Below, in pieces: positions 21,044 through 31,950 of a stretch of 64,000 nt of DNA (position 1 is the stretch's first letter; each line of letters starts with the position of its first letter). The notes below the pieces were generated by a model, which searched no databases, was not told the DNA's origin, and was given only the letters and a program-made list of their open reading frames with translations. Origin of the DNA: Balanoglossus misakiensis. Its lineage: Eukaryota > Hemichordata. The DNA lies in contig CM082583.2 in NCBI GenBank assembly GCA_040954595.2, forward strand, positions 2,108,001 through 2,172,000, read 5' to 3'. The translations under genes were made by a program, and so were the position numbers.

Positions 21044-23493
21044 CACGGGCGTCATGGAACAATAAAGTGTATGGATAATGATAAACTTAACATAAACGCG
21101 GCGCCCACAACGAATACACAATAAACATTTCGGTTTTTTTTGTGTGTGTGAACGAGAACTGCAATAAAGCTGGGTCAGTTAACAAATCCACACCGTACGC
21201 GTACCTGTCTATGCCCTGTTTGTACAGTTGTACGACATCGCATCGCGATCGTGTTGTGCTGTTTTTGTTCGTACGCATGCGTGCGCGCCGGTGACTTCGT
21301 TGCTGTGTACGTGTACGTGAGTACACATATATACAGGGTATGAAACGAATTTTCAGCCCACCGCCATTTGGCAACTATTAGATTAGATAGAAACCTAATG
21401 TCTGGCTTTTCAATTTTCAAAAGTCGGTCGAACATTCGAGATATTATCGATCGAAAAGTGTCACTCGTCCTGGGGACGTGCGTTACCGACGTAAAATGGC
21501 GTTTGGGCGATGTCGCAAATTTCTCTCTGAAAGGTGTACATAGGACATACTGTTTCATGAAAAAAAATCATAGCAAATATAACAGTGATGCACATGAACA
21601 ACGTCCACCATGACTGGGAGAAGCTGAGCTGAGCTCACGCATAGTTTCATACACATGATATAAAACCCGGCGATCGAACACGGCACTTCCGGTCACCAGA
21701 TTCGCAATGGTTTTGTATACGGATTTGTTGTATTTTTCACGTTTTCCGTTTTTTATTCATGATTAATCCAACACTTTTCAAGACACATTCTAAGCAAAAA
21801 TGAAAATTATTGACTACACTTCGATGGCACTCTGCTCCGTATAACAAAGTGTCCCCCCTGTCCCCCCTTTTTGGTAACGCACGTCCCCAGACTCCATGTG
21901 AGCGATAGTCTCGGTTACCCAGACTCTCTTACTCTTTCTCTCGTCTCAAGAGGGCGCTGCGGAGAAAGAGAGTCTGGGATCACTGCACGTTAAATTTTCC
22001 GCGAACCGGAAGCGACTTTTAGTAATCGAGCGGTGCACCATGGATCCAATAACAAATCGCAGGGAATAGAGGAATGAATCGTGTTGTTGTTGTTGATGAT
22101 AAAAACATGTTTAAAAAATTAATGTGTCATTTCCTGCTACCGTAATCGTGGAAAACACGGCCTAGGTCGCCCAACGTCACTCGTGGAAAACATGACCTAG
22201 GTCGGCCAACGTCACTACGAGTGACGTTGGGCGACCTAGGCCGTGTTTTCCACAATTACGGTAGCAGGAAATGACACATTAATTTTTTAAACATGTTTTT
22301 ATCATCAACAACAACAACAAGAACAACACGATTCATTCCTCTATTCCCTGCGATTTGTTATTGGATCCATGGTGCACCGCTCGATTACTAAAAGTCGCTT
22401 CCGGTTCGCGGAAAATTTAACGTGCAGTGATCCCAGACTCTCTTTCTCCGCAGCGCCCTCTTGAGACGAGAGAAAGAGTAAGAGAGTCTGGGTAACCGAG
22501 ACTATGTGAGCGATTGCATACCCTTCCTAACATACACTGTATTCTTTACTATCAATCGCGTGATCTGGCCATGTGACCAACGGCGTTGTCATTTTCAGAT
22601 GACGGGCAAGCAATATTTCGGCATCTAGTAAAAGTTTTTCCGAGTATGTTTTTACTTTAGAACCGCCAAACACGTAACATGTATCAGGTATGGTGCCTCA
22701 TCAGCCTCGTTGCATTTCATCTGCACAGTCTTTGTCTGCACCACTTAAGTCCACGTTGCTGAATTTGCCCGTCATCTGGAAATTTGAATGCGCACGTAAC
22801 TGCCGCCTGAGCGCGTCTGACGTCATTTGATATGGAAGAATACGAACGCGTCTGTCCTGGCTAGCAACGGAGTGTACGATCGTCTGCCGCGCGTGCTGGG
22901 CCGGGCGCGTGCGCGCGTGCGGTTGTAGATTGCGACATCACTTCCGCGTTCAGCGGCGCTAGTGCGTTCGCTGGCATATTTTGCAAGTCCAGCTGTAGCT
23001 AGGCCGTTCGTGAGTGTAGTTCTCGTTCACATAAAAACAAGGAAATAATTTATTGTGTGTTCGTTTAGGCCTATGCTAAATTATCCATACACTTTATTGT
23101 TCCATGACGCCCGTGCCTTACATACACTGTATACGAGCGCGTCTGTCCTGGCTAGCAACGGAGGCGGACAGAAACTGTCGTCTGCTGGCCCGGGCGCGTG
23201 AGCGCGCGCGGTTGAAGATTGCGCCATCAGCGTTCAGTTATGACTAAAATGACGTCATACACCTGAAGCACTGTGCACTTCCGCGTTCCGCGCTGGTGCG
23301 TTCGTTCGCATATCATGCGTTTGGTCTTTGGAAAGGGGGATATTCTGCTGTTGAAAACGTGACAGAGAAGCCGGTAGGCCGTTCGTGAGTGCAGTTCTCG
23401 TTCACACCAAAAAACAACCCAAAAACGAAATATTTTCCTGTGTGTTCGTTGATCGAGTTTATTATTTATCCCATACACTTCATGACGCCCGTG
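21044..23493. mobile_element. 2.45-kb TIR element inserted in the FN3-like exon
   Basis: The termini are CACGGGCGTCATGGAAC.. at 21044 and ..CATGACGCCCGTG at 23493, flanked by a perfect ATTAACC duplication (21037-21043 and 23494-23500). The right-end segment is present twice in tandem (one end at about 23113, the other at 23493). The interior has a CpG-rich stretch and a 599-bp foldback insertion but no transposase ORF, so it is non-autonomous. A rearranged second copy lies at 50.7-52.95 kb, and stray ends occur at 44278-44310, 50140-50170 and 51260-51312. Confidence 0.8.
21906..22504. mobile_element. 599-bp foldback element nested in the TIR element
   Basis: It starts TAGTCTCGGTTACCCAGAC and ends with its complement. 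The arms are almost perfectly complementary over about 290 bp, meeting around 22205. Flanked by TGTGAGCGA (21897-21905 and 22505-22513), a 9-bp duplication. The second copy of the host element at 52596-52604 has the same TGTGAGCGA once, followed directly by TTGCAT, which is the empty site. No ORF. Confidence 0.9.
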
Positions 23494-23627
23494 ATTAACC
23501 ATAGTGTGATTCTTTTTGTCAGATTGTTTGAAGTCTTGAATTTCTGCAGAGCCTGGGTCTAGACCTAAACAGGAGGATGGGTAATTAAAATAAATACTAC
23601 TAGAAAATAAATGAACAGGCAACCAAA

Positions 23628-23960
23628 TGAATGAATGAATGAATGAATGAATGAATGAGTGAGTGAGTGAGTGAGTGAGTGAGTGAGTGAGTGAGTGAGT
23701 GAGTGAGTGAATGAATGAGTGAATGAATGAATGAATGAATGAATGAATCAATCAATCAATCAATGAATGAATGAATCAATGAATGAATGAATGAATGAAT
23801 GAATGAATGAATGAATGAATGAATGAATGAATGAATGAATGAATGAATGAATGAATGAATGAATGAATGAATGAATGAATGAATGAATGAATGAATGAAT
23901 GAATGAATGAATGAATGAATGAATGAATGAATGAACGAACGAACGAACGAACGCACGCAC
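23628..23960. repeat. GAAT/GAGT/GAAC tetranucleotide microsatellite
   Basis: About 330 bp of 4-bp repeats with blocks of GAAT, GAGT, CAAT and GAAC. It lies in the intron between FN3-like exons. Minus-strand ORFs rich in FIHS across it are repeat artefacts. Confidence 0.95.
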
Positions 23961-24370
23961 GCCCGCCCGCCAGGAACGCACAATTCTTTCAATTTCAATG
24001 AGATCATTCACGTATGGAACCTAACGTTATAGTATAACATTCACATTTCACAGCTGATTAAAATCAGCTGAAGGGATTGGCTCCGTCTCTCCATTTACCG
24101 TGTTTTCGCTGTTCTCGTTATGTGTGGGAGATGCACCAGCAAATAAGATCTTGTATATAGACACGGAATCACAGCTGATATTCATCAGACCCATATATAT
24201 ATATCTTACTAACAACAATCTCACAGTAGTGAATCCCACTCTCGATATATTCGACTGACCAATGAATTGATAATATCAACAAATTCTGATAATCAATATC
24301 GTCTTCCCCGTCACCGTCCTGTCATATTAATCAGTAAAAAATAAATACTGGTCACACTAAAACACAAACT

Positions 24371-24448
24371 AATTAAAATCAGATGTAGGGAACGGCGAAG
24401 TGGTTAAGAAAACCACGTCGCCGTTCCCTACATCACATTTTAAAATGA
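24371..24448. repeat. Short foldback MITE
   Basis: ATCAGATGTAGGGAACGGCG at the left and CGCCGTTCCCTACATCACA at the right flank a GTGGTTaagaAAACCAC loop. A longer relative sits at 34761-34911. Confidence 0.8.
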
Positions 24449-24575
24449 TTGACTAAAACAACACAATGAACGTTTGAAATTCAATCTAACTGACTGGTGG
24501 TGTTTGAACCAAACAACCATTTGTAAAGATTGTACGAAATTTACCGTTGTTAAACACGGAAAAGCAAGAGAATAC

Positions 24576-24763
24576 CTTCGCACAACACAAGTTTGGAGCC
24601 GATGTGTCCGCCACTGTTGCATCCGAATAAATGACAGATTCCAGCTCTGCTGCATTTCTTGTCACAACTGTAACAAAAAGTGATCCTTGAAAAAGTGTCA
24701 ATCCATGACATGTAGCTGATGTTTTCTTTCCAGTCGACGTAAATCCTAGAAACTGGGTTCCTC
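24576..24763 (-). CDS. FN3-like ectodomain exon
   Basis: Acceptor AAATTACTTGCAG and donor GCGAAG|GTATTC on the minus strand. It encodes GTQFLGFTSTGKK, HGLTLFQGSLFVTVVTRNAA, and SDATVADTSAP. The repeat family signature (YVTV.a.N.AGL.S...SDG..VDTS.P) is clear, although AGL reads AEL here. It ends in phase 0 while the next recognised exon (23564) needs phase 1, so at least one exon between them is unseen or lost in the microsatellite-rich intron. The role would be an extracellular adhesion or receptor ectodomain. Confidence 0.55.
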
Positions 24764-25500
24764 CTGCAAGTAATTTGGGACAGTTCGAAGTCACAAATTG
24801 CTACAGACACAAACGTACATATTTATAACACTTAGTTTTTTAATGGCCAGTAAAGTCCAAGCTTGGCCAATTGACGCAATCAAAATATCTAAATATGACT
24901 CATATGTGCGGGGTATTAAAGACCCCCCAAATCAGTGGCGAATCTTAATGCCGTTTGACTGACAACAGACAACACCAACGATCTTGGCTCTATGAAAATC
25001 GGCCCAAACAGGTCCAAGCATAAAGAATTACACCACACAACGACAGTAGTTGGCTTTATAAACACACATAACATAAAGTTATCGACGCAAAAGTACACGA
25101 GCTTTTGAAACAACGATGATTTTGGGAGAAATCTGGTTTCAGTGCTTTTCAGAAGCGTCCCTGGGAAACAATAACACCACGCCATTCAAACGGCTGTCAA
25201 TCGCGTGGAGGTGTAAAGTGTTCAATTATTTTCTATGTACATGAGATCAATTACACAGTCATTATGCTCGACGACCACTCCCAAATAAACAACTATACAA
25301 ACACACGTTAATCCGACCCCCCCCCCCGGTACTTTCCGCACCGGGGTTTAAGATAACGGAGATACGCGCTGGATTGCCAATCCCCTTGGAGTTTGATAAA
25401 CTCCCCAGGGACCCCACTTTCAAATGCAAAGCTTGCACCCCTACGACGGAGGCTGTGACCCCAAGTACATGTCAGCTGGAAAGCCTGCCCTCTGAACTTA
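24764..25500. other. No gene seen
   Basis: No further FN3-like exon is recognisable here. C-rich stretch at 25317-25330. Confidence 0.4.
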
Positions 25501-26630
25501 AGGGACCGTTCAGTTTTTACGGCCGGGGGGGGGCGGCAAGTTTGTGTCATTGGTTTTCAAAATCAGGCCGACCCCCCTTCACCCAGGACCAAAAAATGAT
25601 GACCCCCCCCCCACGCCGAAAACATTCGCCGTCCTGATCCTATGTACACTGTATGCAATAAAGGGAATGAGGCTCCTCACACATCAATTATAAATTTCTT
25701 AAAGTATTATTGAAGCATATAATAGTATATCGTTGCAATAAAGAAATATATGAACAAATGTAAATGACAAGTCAATACGATAGTTGCTAGAATTGGTAAA
25801 ACAAGAAAAGTGGCGGGGGTGGGAGGGGGTGTCCCCCTCCGACATCAGAAAATGTTGTAAAATACGGTGCTCAAAGTCGCATTTTAATGAACTCAAAAGC
25901 AAATTAACTCAATGTTAGAGAGGACAAATCTTAATTTTGCCACTCCACCCAAACTAAGCATCGGGGTGGGGTGGCAAGAAGTCTTCCCTGGTACAGTAGA
26001 CAAACCAGTGAATAAATGCAATGTGGCGAAGAATGGAGGGGGTGGGTGTGGGAGGGGGTGTTCCCCTCCCACATAAGAAAATTTTGTAAAATATGTAGCG
26101 CAAAGTTGCATTTTAATGAACTCAAAAGAAAATTATCTCAATGTTTGGGAGGACCAATTTTACTTTTTGCCACTTCACTCAAAGTTAGAAGATTTGGCGT
26201 CATCTTCGTCATGACATCATTTATAAAACTTCTAGTATATAGAAGATGCAGCGCAAAACTATCAGTTATGCGAAATGGTTTAAAAGATTATTCTCCTTTA
26301 TGTATTTACTTTGTTATATATTATCATCGGTGGGGTTGGGGTGGCAAGCACTCTGCCCTGGTACACTAGACAAACCAGCAAAAAATGAAATGTGGTGGAG
26401 AATGAGGGGGGTGGGTTAGAAAATTTTGTAAAAATAAAGGGCGCGAAACTGCAATTTTGTGGACTCAAATGCAAAAATTCGGTGGCAAAAGTATGTGACC
26501 CCCCCCCTAAACGTTTAAAAAAAAACAGATGATCCCCCCCCCCCTTTTGGACTTCAAAATTTAAGTGACCCCCCCCCCCTGGATTTTGCCGCCCCCCCCC
26601 CCCCCCGGCCGTAAAAACTGAACGGTCCCT
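25501..26630. mobile_element. 1.13-kb C/G-rich TIR element
   Basis: It starts AGGGACCGTTCAGTTTTTAC followed by GGCCGGGGGGGG and ends with the complement. The interior has three imperfect copies of a unit of about 235 bp containing GGGAGGGGGTGTCCCCCTCC, TTTTGTAAAATA and GCATTTTAATGAACTCAAA. Poly-C/G runs of 9-17 bases recur. No transposase ORF. It shares its terminal pattern (GGGAxC..TTCxxTTTTTAC) and internal units with the element at 39220-40075. No clear target duplication was found. Confidence 0.7.
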
Positions 26631-26699
26631 AACATTTGATACTTTTCACCAGCCCTGAATGGGTCAAGGGAACCAATTTGCCACATTTGGGAAAAACAA

Positions 26700-27191
26700 A
26701 TGCTGGGCCATGTACTCCGGTGTAGACTTTTTTGTGTGTATTCCCTCAATGGGACCGCCGTGTCCTTGACGCGATTTTTCAATTTTACTCCTGTTCCAGC
26801 ATCTGTTCTTACAGTGTGTAGATTTATCCAGTTTCTTGCAAGATCAGTATCTTCTACTGGCACCATTCAGAATTATTTGTACGCAATTCGTAGCTTGCAT
26901 AGAATCCATGGCTTCACGCCATTGGCCGCTGATCAGTATGTTGTCAAATTACTTTTGAAAGGTCTTTCCCGTAGCACTTTCCAGCCAGTGATGCAGAAAT
27001 TACCCATCACCCCCCAGTTGTTGCTAACAGTTTTTCGGGCTTTTAGATATGGCTGTTCCATTCGATGTTACTTTGTGGGCATGCCTTTTGATAGGGTTTT
27101 TCTCCTTTTTTTCGCAAGTCAAATCTTGTTCCGAAGTCTGCAACCGACTTTGATCCGGCTAAGCACCTCTGTAGGGGTCATTTCCTCATAG
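26700..27191 (+). pseudogene. Tyrosine recombinase fragment of a DIRS-type retrotransposon
   Basis: The ORF contains VCRFIQFLARSVSSTGTIQN, YLYAIRSLHRIHG and LLLKGLSR, the SAM-like N-terminal core-binding domain of tyrosine recombinases encoded by DIRS elements. The catalytic domain follows only in part (GMPFDRVFLLFFAS..FRSLQPT), reads into a stop at 27189, and lacks the R..HxxR..Y residues. The first lines repeat at 17233-17300 in reverse orientation. Confidence 0.6.
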
Positions 27192-27599
27192 CAGATTCTG
27201 GCCTTATAATCGGCGTGACTTGGTCAAAAACCATTCAGTTTCGCGAACGCTGTTTGACTATTCCACTTGCCCGAATTCCAGGTTCAGTGTTGTTCCCTTT
27301 ACAGGCTTACAATCACATGTGTGAGATCATCCCATCACCACCTTCTACATATACAGACAGACAGAGACACACACACACATAGCAAGAGATCAATGGGCAA
27401 ACACTGACTGACCCATAAGCTGCCAATGTAATATGTACTGTACATACACTAAATATAACAGCTGGCCTCTTTAAAACTTAGCCAGTTATGTAATCATTCA
27501 GGAATTTGCTGAGTATATAAACAACTCAATAAAAACGGAACTGATCTGGTAGAAGGCGTTATGCGCCGTCCTTTCAACAATTCCCTATATCACGTGACC

Positions 27600-27960
27600 T
27601 ACACCTGTTAATCCAATGAGAAGACTGGAGAACCTGTTTATACTGCAGAAGAGAGCTTCGCGTGTCCTTTTCGAATTGTCCTATAATTTACTGTGTGCTG
27701 AATTGTTTACGTTGTTTAATACTTTCTTGCAATTTTAACAATTAACTGTGTGACATCGAGGTAATACTCCGCAATATCTTTCTGACATGTTAATCTCCCG
27801 AAGAAGAATTCACCAATATCATATATGTGCTGTAGAGAAAATGGATTTTGCTATTCCTAAAGTAAATATATGTACAGGTTAGAGAAGATTTAAATATCGC
27901 TCGTCACAAATCTGGAATTCTTTACCCGGTGAATTGGGGTATCCTGCAAATATAACGACG
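27600..27960 (+). pseudogene. C-terminal fragment of a non-LTR retrotransposon
   Basis: In broken frames the sequence reads LFILQKRASRVLF near the start and, at 27850-27950, KVNICTG, a stop, then RRFKYRSSQIWNSLPGELG. The WNSLP motif after RFKYR..QIWN is the usual end of CR1/Jockey/RTE-group LINE proteins; compare AWNSLPD in the LINE at 42610. At least one stop and frame change are present. Confidence 0.6.
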
Positions 27961-30439
27961 TTGTAGATAAAATTGAAACAATGTACATGTATAAGAGAAA
28001 ATGTCCCCTTGTAAAAAATGTTATCTTTATATCGATATTCTTCTTCTGTTGTGTATTTTGAGATGAAATTAGCCTTTCATACCTAGCAGTGATTATTTTG
28101 TTCCTCATTAAAATAAACCATATATGTCAAAAACTAAATAGTAATTATGCAGATATCATTTGGTCGGAATGAATACGTTTCTCATTGCAACGCCATTTCT
28201 AAAGGCGAAATTACAATGCCTGCCTTCGAACGCACACGAAGCATTCGGCCAATAGAGGGCGCCCTGTGCAGCATGGGAAGTTCATTGTTGGCGACGTCTT
28301 AGAACGAATAAGAATTAAAATATTTAGCAAAAGTGTCAGTGCCGCATTCCTAACAACCCTATCACGAGACACCGCCTTGATTGCCGGGGCCGGGACTTAT
28401 GAATCCGTGGCACATTTCGGCCAACCAATAAACCTCATTTAGGTAATGTAATGTAATAGAAAATAATTTTATTTTAACAGTGCATGTCACCTAAAATTCA
28501 ATATTTCACCCAAAGCAGAAAGCCCATGGTATAGAAATGCTGTTGAAATTTACACAGAGCCAAATTCAACTTACTTTGAAGTTTTGAGAAAAAGTTAGAA
28601 ATATATTGAGATGTGCTAATGGAAACTTCCTTTTAAAGACAGACTTTAGGTTTGTAATGTACGGATTGTATGCACTTTTGTCCTAAAATCCCCTTACACA
28701 GTCAGATCGCACGGTGCTCATTTGCATATGAAAGTTCGTCAAGCCAGCGACCGTTAATTTTCAAACAGACGGCAATAGGCCAGTTTTCAAGGTGATTTTC
28801 AACTTGATTTTTACACTCCGTGGTACAATAAAATACCATGCTAGCTCGATAAATTTCGAAAGTGATTCCTATTTTGCACTGCAGACGTAAATTTTATGAG
28901 AATCTGTCGGTAATAGTAGTAGTTTTTAGCGTGTTTTCGGTGGTATGTTGGTGACCTCGGAAGAGACGTCCACAAACGTGCCAAAAATCATTTGAAGACG
29001 ACCTCGGAAGTTAACCAAGTTTTCGTGACAGATAGGTCTAATATCGGTCCCAACATCCGTGAAAAGAAATTAACTCGAAATGCTTGTGTAACGGTCAGCT
29101 TAAAAATAATCGATGTAGTTCGACGATATGACCCGGAAGTATAGGCCCTACGTTGACCTCTCCATGTTAGGCTTGTAAATACGGAAGTGTTGCGTTGCTC
29201 GTGAAACGACACGTTTATCGTGGGGAAAACAGTTTCTAAAAGACACTTGTCAAGTAAAAGTTACTGGATAGTGTATAACACTCTAAGGTAACATATCAGC
29301 CAAGTTTTAACTTAATTACTGGCCTGATTTCGACACAACATCGATCAATCGCACGAGTGCCGCGACCGGGTGCTCCACGCCGTTCGCCTACATTGGGCTA
29401 CAAACAAATATTTGATTACCCATGCACAGAATGCCAGGTTTACCGTACGTGAGGAGCTCAGCTGACGTATTTTGTATATATATTTTTCTCCGCATCGTGG
29501 GATATAAGTAGACTTTTCGAAAATGCCAAGTGTAACGTCGAAACCACTTCCCTTTATTCGCCGATGATATATGCAATAAATACAACATTTGTGTCTGAAG
29601 GCGAGCGATTTGTCATCATTGCATTGGGTCGATAAATAATAATAATAGTAATTTATTTATTAAACAGTGTTCAAAATACTACTACAAAATACAGGATAAA
29701 GAGTTAAAAATACAACAAAAGACAGAATAAATTGTCAACTCAGACAGCTAAAATAAAACAGTCAACTGCAACACCACCACCACCACAAAAATCAGTCTTC
29801 ATCAATCTGAAAGAACAATAAAATTAAAAAAAGTGAGTTTCCTTGACGGGCAAACCTTCATAAAATAATTGTTAGGGTTTAGTAAAACTCGGGATTACAT
29901 ATCAGAAATCAAAATTTCTTCGCACGAGAGAGGAGGGAAAACTACGCAGCTGGTAAAACCCAGGATCAAGCCTGCGCCAGCGTATATACGTACACATGCA
30001 TGCTGTCTTCTCCCGCCATTTTGCAGAAGAAGTGGCGCTCACGGGTTGAAAAGTAAACAAAATGGCGCTCACAGGTTGAAAGGTAAACAAAATTGAACTG
30101 GTCATATCGTCACTATCAAAGCTTGGAAGTGAATGAAAACTCAAAGAGAGGGAGTTTGATGTCTATATTTTGATAAAAGTTTGAAATTTCGTGGTAAAAT
30201 CCATGTGTAACGGTCAGCTTAAAAATAATCGAGAGGATGTCAACGCTATGTGTTTTTTCACAGTCGTCAGAAATTTCGTGATTACAAAGAAACTACTCGA
30301 CAGAAGTTGCCAAAAAATCATTCAGTAACAATCCAGTATACCTACCTTCAAGTGAATTCACGGTTTTGTCTTAAAATAATCCACATCGCCTGAAAACAGC
30401 TCTATAATATCGAGTAAAAATATAGCTGTGAACAGCAAT
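27961..30439. other. No gene seen
   Basis: AT-rich unique-looking sequence. A 23-bp motif AACGGTCAGCTTAAAAATAA occurs at about 29091 and again at about 30209. No supported exon. Confidence 0.4.
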
Positions 30440-31950
30440 AAGCGGGTTTCGAGACACTACTAGCCCTATTGGTTCGCCTGGAGATAGATTTGTGCATATT
30501 TAATTACTGCATTAGTTGTTCTATCACTCCAAATGCCAAGGGTGTATGTGCTGTGGATGCTGAGATGTGGAAAAGTAGGTCAAAGGTCACGTGAGGTCAC
30601 GCTTAATATGAGCAGAAAATGTTTACGCTATACTGGTCCATGTCAAACAAAAACCAGACCTGTAGCCCTACTGGTTTGCCTGGAATTAGGTATGCACATA
30701 ATTAATGAGTTAGGCAGGTGTCACAGGTGACTCTAAAATTTGGCTTCTTATTTTGGTCCCGTCCACCCAAACACCTAAGCTGTACCTGCTCTGGATGCCG
30801 AGATATGTGAAAGTAGGTCAAAGGTCACCCAAGGACATCCAAAGTTTGGGAAAAAAAATTGTCCCCATACTGGTCCATGTCCGACAAAAACCAGACCTGT
30901 GGCCCTATTGGTTTGCCTGGAATTAGGTATGCCCATAGTTAATGAGTTAAGCAGGTGTCACAGGTGAGCCTTAAATTTGGCTTCTTATTTTGGTCCCGTC
31001 CACCCAAACACCTAAGCTGTACCTGCTCTGGATGCCGAGATATGTGAAAGTAGGTCAAAGGTCACCCAAGGACATCCAAAGTTTGGTAAAAAAATTGTCC
31101 CCATACTGGTCCATGTCCGACAAAAACCAGACCTGTAGCCCTATTGGTTTGCCTGGAATTAGGTATGCACATAGTTAATGAGTTAAGCAGGTGTCACAGG
31201 TGAGCCTTAAATTTGGCTTCTTATTTTGGTCCCATCCACCCAAACACCTAAGCTGTACCTGCTCTGGATGCTGAGGTATGCGAAAGTAGGTCAAAGGTCA
31301 CCCAAGGTCACCCAAAATTTGGGGGAAAAATTTGACCCCATACTGGTCCATGTCCGACAAAAACCAGACCTGTAGCCCTATTGGTTTGCCTGGAATTAGG
31401 TATGTACATAGTTAATGAGTTAAGCAGGTGTCACAGGTGAGCCTTAAATTTGGCTTCTTATTTTGGTCCCATCCACCCAAACACCTAAGCTGTATCTGCT
31501 CTGGATGCTGAGATATGCGAATGTAGGTCAAAGGTCACCCAAGGTCACCCAAAATGTGGGGAAAAAATTTGACCCCATACTGGTCCATGTCCGACAAAAA
31601 CCAGACCTGTAGCCCTATTAGTTTGCCTGGAATTAGGTATGCACATAATTAATGAGTTGAGCAGGTGTCACAGGTGAGCCTTAAATTTGGCTTCTTATTT
31701 TGGTCCCATCCACCCAAACACCTGAGCTGTACCTGCTCTGGATGCTGAGATATGCGAAAGTAGGTCAAAGGTCACCCAAGGTCACCCAAAATTTGGGGGA
31801 AAAATTTGACCCCATACTGGTCCATGTCCGACAAAAACCAGACCTGTAGCCCTATTGGTTTGCCTGGAATTAGGTATGCACATAATTAATGAGTTGAGCA
31901 GGTGTCACAGGTGAGCCTTAAATTTGGCTTCTTATTTTGGTCCTATGCTG
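30440..31950. repeat. 237-bp satellite array with a DR1 motif in each unit
   Basis: Units start (CCCTATTGG) at about 30461, 30667, 30903, 31139, 31376, 31613 and 31850; the last periods are 236-237 bp. Each contains AGGTCAAAGGTCA (30577, 30815, 31052, 31288, 31525, 31762), GCAGGTGTCACAGGTGA and CCATACTGGTCCATGTC. The same unit in reverse complement forms 10330-11200. It is probably the tandem part of a mobile repeat family rather than a centromeric satellite. Confidence 0.9.

Larger units (their letters stand above)
20779..23564 (-). pseudogene. FN3-like exon split by a 2.45-kb transposon
   Basis: Minus-strand exon in two parts, 23564-23494 and 21043-20779. The acceptor CTCCTGTTTAG precedes 23564 and the donor CAG|GTAATT follows 20779. 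Removing the insertion and one 7-bp duplicate gives a 329-nt exon that is open from end to end, with the same frame on both sides. It encodes LDPGSAEIQDF, HGQKLFSTIRCHNYIGLSS, the diagnostic SxxxTDGVTLVTDAPDADNA and SWRGFQDIAGLSHYQ. These are the hallmarks of ectodomain repeats of the type G..S....SDG.TVDT.PP..G.V.D. The insertion adds stops in all frames unless it is spliced out, hence the pseudogene call; removal as an intron or use of another allele cannot be excluded. Confidence 0.65.

Noticed and set aside
23630-24011. Long minus-strand ORFs rich in FIHS
   Set aside because: They are direct translations of the GAAT/GAGT microsatellite in more than one frame and have no coding support.
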